Origin: Paenibacillus sp. FSL H8-0048
GTDB taxonomy: Bacteria; Bacillota; Bacilli; Paenibacillales; Paenibacillaceae
Assembly: GCF_038002825.1 (NCBI RefSeq)
Contig: NZ_JBBODF010000001.1
Span: 2,108,001-2,172,000 of the forward strand
Length of the DNA stretch: 64,000 bases
Direction of reading: 5' to 3'
Under the pieces are notes generated by a model. That model was not told where the DNA came from, did not search any database, and worked only from the letters and a program-made list of their open reading frames with translations. A program made the translations under genes and the position numbers. Positions 26,163-35,241 of this stretch are shown here, piece after piece; positions within the stretch are counted from its first letter, which is position 1; each line of letters starts with the position of its first letter.

Positions 26163-27212
26163 TCAGACTTGCTTAAGCCGCTTAATTCCCTCCCGCACCC
26201 TGGGAGCTACCTCTGTCCCGAAGAGACGGATGGCCTGCATCACCTGGGCATGCGGCATGGAGCCGTGCGGGACATGCAGCAGGAAGCGGGTGATCCCTAC
26301 ATGCTCGTAGAGGTGGATGATTTTGCGGGCAACCGTGTCCGGGTCGCCCACATATAGAGCACCGTCAAAGCTGCGGGCGGCATCATAATCCGCACGGTGA
26401 TACGGCGGGAGCCCTTTCTCCACCGCCCGGACATTCGTCCGTGCATGGGTAGACGGGAAGAAGCCCTCTACCGCAAGCTCATCCGTCTCCGCAACATAAC
26501 CATGAGAATGTGAAGCAATCGGAAGCTTCGACACATCATGGCCTGCCTTGGCTGCTGCCTCCTTGTAGAGCCGTACATGCATGGCATAATCGGAGGGGTT
26601 CACATTGCCGATAATCGCCAGGGCAAAGGGCAGACCCAGGGTACCCGCACGGACCGCAGACTCCGGAGTTCCCGCACTCGCAATCCATACGGGCAGCGGA
26701 TTTTGCTCCGGGCGCGGATAGATCTCCAGATTCGTTATAGCCGGACGGTGCTTGCCGCTCCAGCTCACCTTGCCGGGTTCCCTTAGCTTGAGCAGCAGGT
26801 CCAGCTTCTCGTCAAACAGCTCTTCGTAGTCCTTCAGATCATAGCCGAACAGAGGAAACGACTCGGTGAACGAGCCCCGGCCCACCATGATCTCGGCACG
26901 GCCGCCCGATATCCCGTCCAGTGTTGCGAAATCCTGAAATACCCGCACCGGATCGGCTGAGGACAGAATCATGACCGCACTGGTCAGACGGATCCGGGTC
27001 GTCAGCGGTACAGCCGCCGCCATCAGCACAGCAGGCGATGAAGCTGCAAAATCAGGCCGGTGATGCTCACCCACGCCGTATACATCCAGTCCCACCTGAT
27101 CCGCGAGCACGATCTCCTCCACCACTTCGCGCAGCCGCTCCGCATGGCTTAGAGTCACTCCGGTATTCACATCAGGCGTTGTCTCGACAAAGGTGCTTAT
27201 TCCAAGTTCCAC
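26163..27212 (-). CDS. Luciferase-like (LLM) flavin-dependent oxidoreductase
   Basis: 349 residues. A reduced-flavin monooxygenase of the bacterial luciferase fold: ELGISTFVETTPD, EEIVLADQVGLDVYGVGEHHRPDFAASSPAVLMAAAV, TRIRLTSAVMILSSADPVRVFQDFATLDGISGGRAEIMVGRGSF, and the C-terminal YVGDPDTVARKIIHLYEHVGITRF are all family landmarks. Cofactor FMN or F420-like; substrate unknown. The start is GTG 27212 after AGGAGGAACAAGAC. It has its own promoter, since a terminator separates it from the M16 gene upstream. Confidence 0.88.
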   Translation of the reverse strand: MELGISTFVETTPDVNTGVTLSHAERLREVVEEIVLADQVGLDVYGVGEHHRPDFAASSPAVLMAAAVPLTTRIRLTSAVMILSSADPVRVFQDFATLDGISGGRAEIMVGRGSFTESFPLFGYDLKDYEELFDEKLDLLLKLREPGKVSWSGKHRPAITNLEIYPRPEQNPLPVWIASAGTPESAVRAGTLGLPFALAIIGNVNPSDYAMHVRLYKEAAAKAGHDVSKLPIASHSHGYVAETDELAVEGFFPSTHARTNVRAVEKGLPPYHRADYDAARSFDGALYVGDPDTVARKIIHLYEHVGITRFLLHVPHGSMPHAQVMQAIRLFGTEVAPRVREGIKRLKQV

Positions 27213-27245
27213 GTCTTGTTCCTCCTAGAAGTCAGTAATCTTTAT

Positions 27246-27274
27246 ATTCTAAAACTAAATAGTCAAATATTCAA
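27246..27274 (-). promoter_or_regulatory. Promoter of the LLM oxidoreductase gene
   Basis: On the minus strand TTGAAT (27274-27269), 17-base spacer, TAGAAT (27251-27246), 34 bases before the GTG start. Confidence 0.55.
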
Positions 27275-27294
27275 AGAAAACTTCTACCCGCAGC

Positions 27295-27335
27295 AAAAGG
27301 GTGCCCCAGCTGTGTCAACAGCCCGTGAGGCACCC
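27295..27335 (-). terminator. Terminator of the M16 peptidase gene
   Basis: GGGTGCC (27299-27305) / GGCACCC (27329-27335), with an inner AGCTG/CAGC pairing and TTTT following on the minus strand. Confidence 0.75.
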
Positions 27336-27372
27336 TATCGTGTGTTAGCAGGCTAATCGAAGCCGCTCCCGC

Positions 27373-30303
27373 TTATTTCACCAGCTCCTCCAGGCTGCCA
27401 AAGGCACCGGAAGCCGATTTCAGCTTGGATTCGCCTCCGACTACACAGAAGTAATTCTGCTGCGTTACCGCCTCAAGCAGACTGGCATAGCTCCTGATAT
27501 CCGCGGCTGTGGCCGACAGGATTTCGTTACGCTCCTGCTGAAGGTCTTCCGCCGTAATCTGCTCGAAGTAATGCCGGTCCGCCTGACGGCCTTGCGCGCC
27601 GGGACTCAGCGGCTGGTCCAGCATGGCCAGGGTCCCGATAATTGCCCTCTCCATCTCCGCTTCATCTGCCGAATATTCTCCGGCAAACTGAGCGGCCCGG
27701 TCATAGACCTCCAGCGTCTCCAGCAGGTTCGGATCGCGGTAGGAGGTGAACAGGATCACCCCGTCGCGGCGCAGGAGCAGATTGCCGCCATACGCACCGC
27801 CCTTGACCCGGACGGTATTCCACAGGTAGGTCAGGCTGAGGATCTTCTTAAGCACCTGCAGCTTGCCGGAATAGGCGAAGCCCAGCTTCTTGTAGTCATA
27901 GCCTTTGACTACATATTGCACCTGGCTTGCGGACATGAAGCCTTCGTTAACCGCTTGGCCCTGTGCAGACAAGAGCGGCTGGGACTCCACCGCCAGTCTC
28001 TGCAGGTCCAGCTCCTGCACATGTGCGGCGAATTCCGCATACGAATCCGCCGTACCGGTGATGGAGAGCGTCAGATTTTGCGTATTGAACAACACCCCGC
28101 AGATTTCCTTCAACGTATCCGCAAGCCCCTCCGCCTGCTGGTCAATGGTGCGGGCCAGCTCCTTGATGAAGCGGTAATACGCCACACCGCCAAGCTGCTC
28201 CTCGTACATCCCCCGATCCGAGAAATAGGACAGCACGCGGCTGGCTGCAATCTCATTGCCTTTCTGGGTCAGCATCGCCTCCATCCCGGAGGCCTCCCGG
28301 CGCACAATCTCCTGCAGCTTGGACAGGTTATCCAGATTGCTGCCGTAGAGCAGCTCATGCAGCAGCTTCAGGGAACCGCCGATGTTGCCCTGCATGACCT
28401 TAATCCGGGCGCTGAATTTGGCCTGATAGCTGCCCTCCGAAGCCTTCCCGGCTCCGAACACCTCGTTCTGAAAACGGATGCCCCCGGTCGAAATCCCGAT
28501 CTCACTCGTCAGCTCCTCAATACTGTAAGCTTCCGTCTCCAGCTGTCCAAGCACTCTCGCCAGCAGCTCAAGATAGGGAATCTGCTGCGCTGCAAGCATG
28601 CTGGTATCCCAGTACAGCTTGATATAGGCAATTGCACCGGCAGCCACTTCATGATGCAGTACCTTTATCCCATCCAGCGTATACTCCACTGTGTGTACCC
28701 CCGCCGGGGCGATAGGGTTAATATCCTGCAAGGTCAGCTTCGGCAGCTTCTCCAGTTCTTCAGCGGGATCAGGAGTGTTCTGACGGGCCAGCAGCTTCTG
28801 CGTGCTAAGCACCAGCTCTTCCAGCTGTGCCGGGGCCAAAGACGCTTTGTATGACGCCAGACGGCTGCGGACTGCCGCATCCTTTTCCCCCGCCAGAGTC
28901 TGAGAAGGCTGGAGGACAACGACACTGCAGTGGTTACTGTTCAGCAGATAGGTCTCAATCAGCCGCTCGAAATAGCGGCCCGAGCATTGTTCACGGATCG
29001 CCGTAAGCGCGGCTTCGTACTCCAGATACGTGGACGGCAAGCCGTCATACAGCCAGGCCTTCATCACTTCCATATTGTAGGTAAGACCCTTCGGATATTG
29101 GGTGAAGTCGGCTTCCCGAAGTTCAAATTCCTTGCTGTTCACCGCAGCCAGCACCAGCTTCTCATCCAGACCGTCTGCTGCAAGGCGGCTTAAAGTGGTT
29201 CTGACGAGATTCACGAATTCTTCCTTGGCCTCAGGGTTGGAATGTGTCAAGGCAATACCCAGCATAGGCTGAACCATACTATCCGAATAAAAGGAAACCA
29301 CATCCTTGCCCAGACCGCTCTCCAGCAGCGCCTGCTTCAGCGGGGCCGCGTTGCTGTCCATCAGCATGCTTTTCAGAATGGCAAAAGCCAGATTCAGCTC
29401 CCGGTCGAGAGAGGTCCCTATTACATAATTCAAGCTCAAGTATGTCTTGTCCGCAGCCGTTTCCGTCTCCAGAATGGGATACTCCGCCGTAAGCTGGGTA
29501 ATGCCGACCGGGGCCTGTAGCGGAATGGAAGTGTCCATTGTCTTGCGGGTATAGCGGCTGAGATATTCCTCATGGATAAACTTCAGCCGTGCTTCGATAT
29601 TCAAATCGCCATAGAGATAGAAATAACTGTTCGACGGATGATAATAATTCCGGTGCGCCTCCAGAAACTGCTCATAGGTCAAGGCAGGGATATGCTGCGG
29701 ATCACCACCGGAAGAGTGACGGTAGATCGTACCCGGATAGAGGGATTTTTTGATGCGGTCAATCAGCACTGTCACCGGCGAGGAATACGAGCCCTTCATC
29801 TCATTGTAGACAACGCCCTTGTAGATCAGCTCATCCCCGGAATGCGGCAGCTCATAGTGCCAGCCCTCCTGCTCGAAGATCTCCGGCTGACTGTAAATGT
29901 TCGGCTGAAAGACACTGTCCAGATAGACCTCCATCAGATTGGCAAAATCCTGATCATTCTGGCTGGCTACCGGATACATCGTTTTGTCGCTAAAGGTAAA
30001 AGCATTCAGGAACGTCTTCATCGAGCCCTTCAGCAGCTCCACGAACGGTTCCTTCACCGGGAATTTGTCCGAGCCGCACAGAACCGAATGCTCCAGAATG
30101 TGAAACACTCCCGTGCTGTCCGCAGGCGGAGTCCGGAACGTTACACTGAACACCTTATTGTCATCCTGATTCTGTACATAGAGCAGCCGCGCGCCGCTCT
30201 GCTGATGCTCCAGCGTGTATACGGAGGATTCGATTTCCCGTATGTACTCCTTGCGTATCACTTGAAACCCGGAATAGACCTCACCTGCTATTAAGCTGCT
30301 CAT
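27373..30303 (-). CDS. M16C zinc metallopeptidase (presequence-protease-like)
   Basis: 976 residues, cytosolic. The inverted zinc motif HxxEH is H68-I-L-E71-H72 in STGVFHILEHSVLCGSDKFPVKEPFVELLKGS, and the distal Glu is in the NEMKGSYSSPVTV region. Length and the four-domain, two-halves layout (second half from about residue 520) match the M16C/PreP group, which clamps around and degrades unfolded peptides up to about 65 residues. AAGGAGGGG precedes ATG 30303. It follows the DUF4180 gene on the same strand after 46 bases, so the two may be one transcript. Confidence 0.9.
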   Translation of the reverse strand: MSSLIAGEVYSGFQVIRKEYIREIESSVYTLEHQQSGARLLYVQNQDDNKVFSVTFRTPPADSTGVFHILEHSVLCGSDKFPVKEPFVELLKGSMKTFLNAFTFSDKTMYPVASQNDQDFANLMEVYLDSVFQPNIYSQPEIFEQEGWHYELPHSGDELIYKGVVYNEMKGSYSSPVTVLIDRIKKSLYPGTIYRHSSGGDPQHIPALTYEQFLEAHRNYYHPSNSYFYLYGDLNIEARLKFIHEEYLSRYTRKTMDTSIPLQAPVGITQLTAEYPILETETAADKTYLSLNYVIGTSLDRELNLAFAILKSMLMDSNAAPLKQALLESGLGKDVVSFYSDSMVQPMLGIALTHSNPEAKEEFVNLVRTTLSRLAADGLDEKLVLAAVNSKEFELREADFTQYPKGLTYNMEVMKAWLYDGLPSTYLEYEAALTAIREQCSGRYFERLIETYLLNSNHCSVVVLQPSQTLAGEKDAAVRSRLASYKASLAPAQLEELVLSTQKLLARQNTPDPAEELEKLPKLTLQDINPIAPAGVHTVEYTLDGIKVLHHEVAAGAIAYIKLYWDTSMLAAQQIPYLELLARVLGQLETEAYSIEELTSEIGISTGGIRFQNEVFGAGKASEGSYQAKFSARIKVMQGNIGGSLKLLHELLYGSNLDNLSKLQEIVRREASGMEAMLTQKGNEIAASRVLSYFSDRGMYEEQLGGVAYYRFIKELARTIDQQAEGLADTLKEICGVLFNTQNLTLSITGTADSYAEFAAHVQELDLQRLAVESQPLLSAQGQAVNEGFMSASQVQYVVKGYDYKKLGFAYSGKLQVLKKILSLTYLWNTVRVKGGAYGGNLLLRRDGVILFTSYRDPNLLETLEVYDRAAQFAGEYSADEAEMERAIIGTLAMLDQPLSPGAQGRQADRHYFEQITAEDLQQERNEILSATAADIRSYASLLEAVTQQNYFCVVGGESKLKSASGAFGSLEELVK

Positions 30304-30349
30304 ATAATTCCCCTCCTTAGTTCAGGGCCGCCCTGATTCCATGAGCTTA

Positions 30350-30724
30350 TCATATCCGGGGTTTCCGGCTCAACCGCTCAACGGCCTGCTGCTCATCCGC
30401 TACAAAAAATATATCCTTCCCCTGATTGCATTCATAAATGAAATCACGCAGACTGCTGCTGGTATAGCTGCTGAAATCCCCCACCACGGCTACCTTCACC
30501 TGATAGTTAATGAACTTCTGCAGAATCTCACCGGCCAGCCGAGTCTTGAGGTCGAAGAACTCCTCGCTCAGCAGCGCCTTATGGATCACGATCCGGTCAC
30601 ATTCCGTCTCATAGCGTACCGTCGCCATCAGATCCAGTGCACTCTGGACATCCCCCACCACAGCCTCGTTGCCGCTTACTACAGCGATGATTGTGCCGCC
30701 AGCTTCTATAGTAGTTATGTTCAT
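30350..30724 (-). CDS. DUF4180 family protein
   Basis: 124 residues. The DUF4180 pattern runs end to end: GTIIAVVSGNEAVVGDVQSALDLMATVRYETECDRIVIHKALLSEEFFDLKTRLAGEILQKFINYQVKVAVVGDFSSYTSSSLRDFIYECNQGKDIFFV. A small STAS-like or alpha/beta cytosolic protein of unknown function. AGGAGGTTATAGCA precedes ATG 30724. Confidence 0.85.
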   Translation of the reverse strand: MNITTIEAGGTIIAVVSGNEAVVGDVQSALDLMATVRYETECDRIVIHKALLSEEFFDLKTRLAGEILQKFINYQVKVAVVGDFSSYTSSSLRDFIYECNQGKDIFFVADEQQAVERLSRKPRI

Positions 30725-30808
30725 TGCTATAACCTCCTGATCGAATATGTTAAAATATGCGGATAGCTAATATTAGCAGCAATTGAATTGTACAGTAAAG
30801 GATGGATC

Positions 30809-31177
30809 ATGATGGAGCTGACGATGAATTGGATTACACTCAGGGTACGCAATCTGGAGGCTTCCCTTGATTTCTATCACCGAATTCTAGGGCTTCCGCT
30901 GGAGCGCAGATTCGAGAGCAGAGGGAAGCAGATCGTCATGCTGGGGATAGAGGGACAGCCGAAGCTTGAACTCATAGAGGGTAGTGACCCGCCGTTGAAG
31001 CCGGAATGCGGAGTATCTGTAGGGTTCGAGGTTGGGTCGCTGGACGAGGCTATGGCGGAGCTTAGTAAGGAAGGAATTCCGGTAGCCCGAGGCCCTATCG
31101 CGCCGAATCCCAGCCTGCGCTTCTTCTATATCCTGGACCCCGACGGCTTCGAGGTACAGCTTGCGGAGCATCTGTAG
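30809..31177 (+). CDS. VOC superfamily (glyoxalase-like) protein
   Basis: 122 residues, with two betaalphabetabetabeta modules: ITLRVRNLEASLDFYHRILGLPLE then VSVGFEVGSLDEAMAELSKEGIPVARG...FFYILDPDGFEVQLAEHL. Probable metal ligands are in the first strand region and the final DPDGFEVQL Glu. Could be a dioxygenase, isomerase or antibiotic-binding protein; nothing fixes the substrate. AAAGGATGGATC precedes ATG 30809 (a second ATG at 30812). Confidence 0.85.
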   Translation: MMELTMNWITLRVRNLEASLDFYHRILGLPLERRFESRGKQIVMLGIEGQPKLELIEGSDPPLKPECGVSVGFEVGSLDEAMAELSKEGIPVARGPIAPNPSLRFFYILDPDGFEVQLAEHL

Positions 31178-31211
31178 AGTGTGAGCCTACCTGCGGAATT
31201 TGCGGATGCAT

Positions 31212-31441
31212 AATGTATCCGCTTTTTCGATTACATTAGGCCCACGCGCTTACACACGACCCAATGTAATCGGTTTTTCGATTACATTAAGCCCACGCGC
31301 TTACACACGACCTAATGTAATCGGTTTTTCGATTACATTAAGCCCACGCGCCTACACACGACCCAACGTAATCGGTTTTTCGATTACATTTTCGCCACGT
31401 GCCATCCCCGGTCCCAATGTGTTCGGTTTACCGCACACATC
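31212..31441. repeat. Palindrome array D (5 units, exact 51-bp period)
   Basis: Units end at 31237, 31288, 31339, 31390 and 31441, i.e. exactly 51 bases apart. The second and third are perfect 10-bp inverted repeats AATGTAATCG / CGATTACATT around GTTTTT; the last has AATGTGTTCGG / CCGCACACAT with coordinated changes in both arms. Spacers (AAGCCCACGCGCTTACACACGACC) are conserved. Located between the VOC gene end and the minus-strand tRNA end. Confidence 0.9.
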
Positions 31442-31453
31442 TCTCAAGACAGC

Positions 31454-31477
31454 AAAAAAACGGCATTTCTGCCGTTT
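31454..31477 (-). terminator. Terminator of the tRNA-Lys transcript
   Basis: AAACGGCA (31458-31465) / TGCCGTTT (31470-31477), 8-bp stem with a 4-base loop and a T run on the minus strand, ten bases after the tRNA 3' end. Confidence 0.85.
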
Positions 31478-31486
31478 CTTAAGGGA

Positions 31487-31559
31487 TGGACTCTCAGGGG
31501 CTCGAACCCTGGACAAATAGATTAAGAGTCTACTGCTCTACCAACTGAGCTAAGAGTCC
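31487..31559 (-). tRNA. tRNA-Lys (anticodon CTT)
   Basis: The minus strand from 31559 gives acceptor GGACTCT pairing with AGAGTCC, D arm AGCTCAGTTGGTAGAGC, anticodon stem GTAGA/TCTAT with loop CTCTTAA (anticodon CTT, reads AAG), variable loop, T arm with GGTTCGAGCC and discriminator A. 73 bases; CCA is not encoded. A consensus promoter lies upstream and a terminator downstream, so it is a single-tRNA unit. Confidence 0.96.
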
Positions 31560-31631
31560 GTATGGTGTCTATGTATGATTCTCTAGACGATAATCTCTAA
31601 GCTGACTGCGTCCGCTCAAAAGTACTTTCAT

Positions 31632-31661
31632 AGTATACTTTTTTGAACGGGCGCTTGTCAA
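31632..31661 (-). promoter_or_regulatory. Promoter of tRNA-Lys
   Basis: On the minus strand TTGACA (31661-31656), 18-base spacer, TATACT (31637-31632), about 70 bases before the mature tRNA 5' end. Confidence 0.7.
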
Positions 31662-31704
31662 CTGTTTTGTTCAAATTATCTCACACCTGGCTATGGACTG
31701 CTGT

Positions 31705-33012
31705 CTACACGCGCTTCTTCCGCATCATCACCACATACACCGGGAGTCCCGCAAGCGTGATGCCAATCCCTATAAGGGAACGCTGCGGGTCACTGATAAT
31801 TGTACTGGCCAGGATATAGAGGCCCCCTACTACGCCAAGAACCGGGGTGAACGGATAGAGCGGCACGCGATAGCGGCCTTGTACGGGCGGCAGCTTCCTG
31901 CGCAGGAGGAACACGCCGAACACGCCCATGGTGAAGAAGATCCAGAGCACGAACACGAGCAGATCAGTAAGCGTATTGAAGGTTCCTGAGAAGATGTAGA
32001 CCACCGCCAGCACACTCTGAAAAACAAGCGCATTCGCCGGTGTCTGAAACTTCGGATGAATGCTGCTCAGCACCCTGGAGAACGGAAGCTGTCCCCGCTC
32101 CCCCATCGCCTGCGGCACCCGCGCTGCGGTCATCAGATAACCGTTCAGCGCCCCCAGCACAGAGACGATAATGCCTGCCGTAATGAAGGCTCCGCCGCCG
32201 CTCCCGAACAAGGCCTCAGCCGCATCGGCTCCGGGGGTCTGGGATGACACAATCTGGTCATAGGGCAGCGCCTGGAACACCGCTATATTGAACAGCACAT
32301 ATACGGCGATGACAAAAATAACACCGATCGAAATGACTTTGGGCAGCGTCCTGGCCGGGTCCTTGATCTCTCCCGCCATATTGGTCACGCTGATCCAGCC
32401 GTCATAAGCCCAGAGTGTTCCAAGCACCGCAGCCCCGAAGCCTGCACCCGCAGCCGCTGTACTGATGCCGCTGAAGCCCGGAGCCAAATCCGAGAACAGC
32501 CCGACGCCCACAATGCCCGCTACCGGAATCAGCTTCCCAACCGTGGCCACCGTCTGAATGATCCCGCCGAACTTCGTCGCGATGACATTCATCAGCAGGA
32601 TGAAGCCCAGAATCCCGACAGCCACCAGCTTCTGCTGCCATGCGTTCAACGGCATGAAGTAACCAGAGTAGGTTGCAAAAGCAATCGCCAGCGCAGCCAC
32701 CGAAGCCGGATATGAGATCACGGCCTGCACCCAGCCCAGCAGATAGCCGGCTACTCCGCCGTACAACTCGGTTAGATACGTATAGAGTCCCCCCGACTTC
32801 GGAATGGCCGCTGCAATCTCCGCCACACTCAGCGCGGAAGCCAGCGTAATGATCCCTCCTGCCAGCCAGGCCAGAATACTCATCCACGGGGTTCCTGCGT
32901 CACTCAATACAATCCCAGGCTTCAAAAAAATCCCCGATCCGATAATCATCCCGACCACCAGAGCCAGGGCTTGCATAAAGGTGATACTTTGGGTTAACGG
33001 TTTCGATTTCAT
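31705..33012 (-). CDS. APC-family amino acid permease (SteT-like)
   Basis: 435 residues with 12 predicted membrane spans. The N-terminal QALALVVGMIIGSGIFLKPGIVL with the GSGIF substrate-binding loop and GGLYTYLTELYG, AYDGWISVTNMAGEIKDP are typical of the LAT-like branch of the APC superfamily (serine/threonine exchanger type). Amino acid transporter; specificity open. AAGGAAAG precedes ATG 33012, which I prefer to the frame start at 33081 because the added residues are hydrophilic. No terminator is seen before the tRNA promoter. Confidence 0.87.
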   Translation of the reverse strand: MKSKPLTQSITFMQALALVVGMIIGSGIFLKPGIVLSDAGTPWMSILAWLAGGIITLASALSVAEIAAAIPKSGGLYTYLTELYGGVAGYLLGWVQAVISYPASVAALAIAFATYSGYFMPLNAWQQKLVAVGILGFILLMNVIATKFGGIIQTVATVGKLIPVAGIVGVGLFSDLAPGFSGISTAAAGAGFGAAVLGTLWAYDGWISVTNMAGEIKDPARTLPKVISIGVIFVIAVYVLFNIAVFQALPYDQIVSSQTPGADAAEALFGSGGGAFITAGIIVSVLGALNGYLMTAARVPQAMGERGQLPFSRVLSSIHPKFQTPANALVFQSVLAVVYIFSGTFNTLTDLLVFVLWIFFTMGVFGVFLLRRKLPPVQGRYRVPLYPFTPVLGVVGGLYILASTIISDPQRSLIGIGITLAGLPVYVVMMRKKRV

Positions 33013-33229
33013 AATTTCTTTCCTTGTCCTTCCATTCTGTGTGAGTGATAGTCCTCCGTAGTAAATTCTCTGTTCTTGCACTCCGCCCCTCTTTTTGGAT
33101 CAGGATAAATTGGTTATAAATCAAACTTGCCATTGAACCATCCATGATCTGGAATATATACTATTTGGGAGCGCTATCACGGACTCTTCTTCATCTTGGC
33201 GCTACTACCCTTCGAGGAGGCATATACGT

Positions 33230-34423
33230 ATGCTCTACACTCCTGGCAAGACCGACTGCTCACCGGCAGAGGTTCATTATGACGCATCAAGAATCGGGGT
33301 ACTCCATACCCTCTTTCAGAAACTGATCGACGAGAACAAAATCCAGGCAGCCGCTTACAGCGTCTCCCGGTACGGCAAGACGTTCATGAACGGTGCCATC
33401 GGCCCCCTCTCCTACCGCAAGGACCGGACGGACCCGCTGTTGCCGACAACCGTTCATCGCATCGCATCCATTACCAAAGCGGTTACCTCTGTGGCGATAG
33501 CCAAGCTCGTAGAAGATGGTATCCTGCGGTTTGACCTTCCCGTTGGTGCCTTTCTGGAACCGTTTAACGTAGAGCCGTTCAATAAAATCGACATCTACAG
33601 CCTGCTGACCCATACCTCCGGCCTGTTCCCTGACTGTGCGGGCGGCACGATTCCTTATCACAAGTCTTACTGGCAGCTGATTGGCGAATATTTCGACAAG
33701 TATAAGCCGGAGGACGGCGAGCTTGATTGGATCACAGCTGCACTGAGCTGCGGGATCGACAAACCGGTTGGTGAGGAATGGCAATACTGCTCCTTCGGCT
33801 TTTGTATTCTTGGTGAGATCATTAAGAAGGTCACTGGTATTTCCGCTGAACAGTACATAGAGGAGCAGATCCTGCAGCCGCTCGGCATGAAGGACACGAT
33901 GTGGGAGCCGACTCCCGAATTAGCGGGGCGCTTCATCATAAGAAATGAACATAAAGAAAAGCAGCTCCATGACCTGATCCATGGCATACAACCGGAAGTA
34001 CCTCCAGCAGAGAAGCTGTGGGAGAATGTATCCAGCACAGGCGGAGGACTGGTCTCAACTACTGCGGACCTCACCCGCTTCGCCAATATGCTCCTCTTCA
34101 TGGGAACCTTGGGGGATACGCGTATTATCGGCCGCAAAGCCGTCGAGAAGCTCACCACCCGCACGCTCTATGGCAAGCCTGATTACTGCTGGGGCAACAA
34201 TGTCAAAGACCGGAGCTATGGCATTGGGCTGGATATGCGGAAAGGCCCCGCATTCCTCTATTCTGAGGGCAGTTATTTTCATGAGGGAGCCGGCGCCTGC
34301 TGTATGGTAATCGATCCGGTGGAGCAGCTCACGGCGGTATGGTTCGTGCCCTTCACGGATGATAACTGGTATGCGGAAGCCCTGTTCAATGTAACCAATG
34401 TAATCTGGTCAGGACTGATGTAA
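33230..34423 (+). CDS. Serine hydrolase of the beta-lactamase/D-peptidase family
   Basis: 397 residues. SxxK motif in HRIASITKAVTSVAIAKLVEDG (Ser nucleophile, Lys base), the second motif as YCSFGF (Y-x-S rather than Y-x-N), and GAGACCMVIDP near the C-terminus where family members have HxG. Class C beta-lactamase/PBP4-like esterase fold (PF00144). No signal peptide, so probably cytosolic, not a classical beta-lactamase. GAGGAGG precedes ATG 33230. Its stop TAA shares bases with the start of the next gene (TAATG), so its translation is tied to an ABC-2 exporter; I infer a role in the same detoxification or peptide-processing path. Confidence 0.85.
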   Translation: MLYTPGKTDCSPAEVHYDASRIGVLHTLFQKLIDENKIQAAAYSVSRYGKTFMNGAIGPLSYRKDRTDPLLPTTVHRIASITKAVTSVAIAKLVEDGILRFDLPVGAFLEPFNVEPFNKIDIYSLLTHTSGLFPDCAGGTIPYHKSYWQLIGEYFDKYKPEDGELDWITAALSCGIDKPVGEEWQYCSFGFCILGEIIKKVTGISAEQYIEEQILQPLGMKDTMWEPTPELAGRFIIRNEHKEKQLHDLIHGIQPEVPPAEKLWENVSSTGGGLVSTTADLTRFANMLLFMGTLGDTRIIGRKAVEKLTTRTLYGKPDYCWGNNVKDRSYGIGLDMRKGPAFLYSEGSYFHEGAGACCMVIDPVEQLTAVWFVPFTDDNWYAEALFNVTNVIWSGLM

Positions 34424-35241
34424 TGAACCGTCTTAAGTATAACTGGCTCATCTGCCGGGCCGTTGCAGAGGTTACCTACAAGGAATGGAGTGCCTACCGC
34501 ACCCATTCCTTGGTCTCTGTTATTGTCGGCCCGGTCTATTTCATGGTGCAATATTTCATCTGGACCGCAGTCTATGGCGGGCAGACTACGCTCGGCGGAC
34601 TTGATCTCCAGCAAATGATCCGCTATTTCGGGGCAACGGCACTAATCGGGTATCTGATTATGGATTTTGCCGACTGGAATCTGTCGATGCTGGTGCGTAC
34701 CGGCAAATTCCTCACCTTCCATCTGCGCCCGGTGCATCACCGTTCCTTCGCCTTGTTCCAGAAGCTGGGGCACCGGATGCTCGGCTTCTTATTTGAGTTC
34801 CTGCCCTGCCTGCTGATCTTTATCTATATTTTCGGGATCGATATGCGGCCGGCAAGCCTCCCCTGGACACTGGTATCTGTGGTGCTTGCCTTTCTTATGA
34901 ACTTCTATGTCAATTATACGATAGGACTGACCTCCTTCTGGCTGGTGCAATCCGGCGGGATTCGCAGTGCCTTCCTGCTGGTATCGGGAATATTCTCGGG
35001 GGCGCTGATTCCGCTTGATTTCTTCCCGCACTGGCTTCAGGTCACCCAGCTGTTCCTGCCTTTCCAGTACATTGCTTATATGCCTGCCATGGTGTTCACC
35101 GGGCATTATTCACTAGGCGGCCTTCAGCTATCCCTTCCCGAAGCCGTAGGCATGCAGGCCGCTGCTGTACTAATAATGTTCGGCTGTAATGAGCTGGTCC
35201 GCCGCCGGGCCATGAAGCAGTTCACGGCGGTCGGCGCATGA
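34423..35241 (+). CDS. ABC-2 exporter permease, subunit 1 (PF06182-type)
   Basis: 272 residues, six membrane helices. KEWSAYRTHSLVSVIVGPVYFMVQYFIWTAVY, MIRYFGATALIGYLIMDFADWNLSMLVRTGKFLTFHLRPVHHRSFALFQKLGHRM and FFPHWLQVTQLFLPFQYIAYMPAMVFTG are the landmarks of the PF06182 (former DUF990) ABC-2 permeases, which work as heterodimers with a second homologous permease and one ATPase. Start ATG 34423 overlaps the upstream stop. The stop overlaps the next start (ATGA at 35238). Exported substrate unknown; relatives include drug/dye exporters. Confidence 0.85.
   Translation: MNRLKYNWLICRAVAEVTYKEWSAYRTHSLVSVIVGPVYFMVQYFIWTAVYGGQTTLGGLDLQQMIRYFGATALIGYLIMDFADWNLSMLVRTGKFLTFHLRPVHHRSFALFQKLGHRMLGFLFEFLPCLLIFIYIFGIDMRPASLPWTLVSVVLAFLMNFYVNYTIGLTSFWLVQSGGIRSAFLLVSGIFSGALIPLDFFPHWLQVTQLFLPFQYIAYMPAMVFTGHYSLGGLQLSLPEAVGMQAAAVLIMFGCNELVRRRAMKQFTAVGA

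Noticed and set aside
27571..28854. 427-aa plus-strand frame opposite the M16 gene
   Set aside because: Antisense shadow of a well-supported 976-aa peptidase; no domain and no start signals.
31212..31441. CRISPR-like array of palindromic repeats and spacers
   Set aside because: Spacers are nearly identical within each array, there are no cas genes, and the stems differ between arrays; this is a tandem repeat, not CRISPR.
31453..31480. Second tRNA or small RNA next to tRNA-Lys
   Set aside because: The hairpin there is a simple intrinsic terminator with a T tail.
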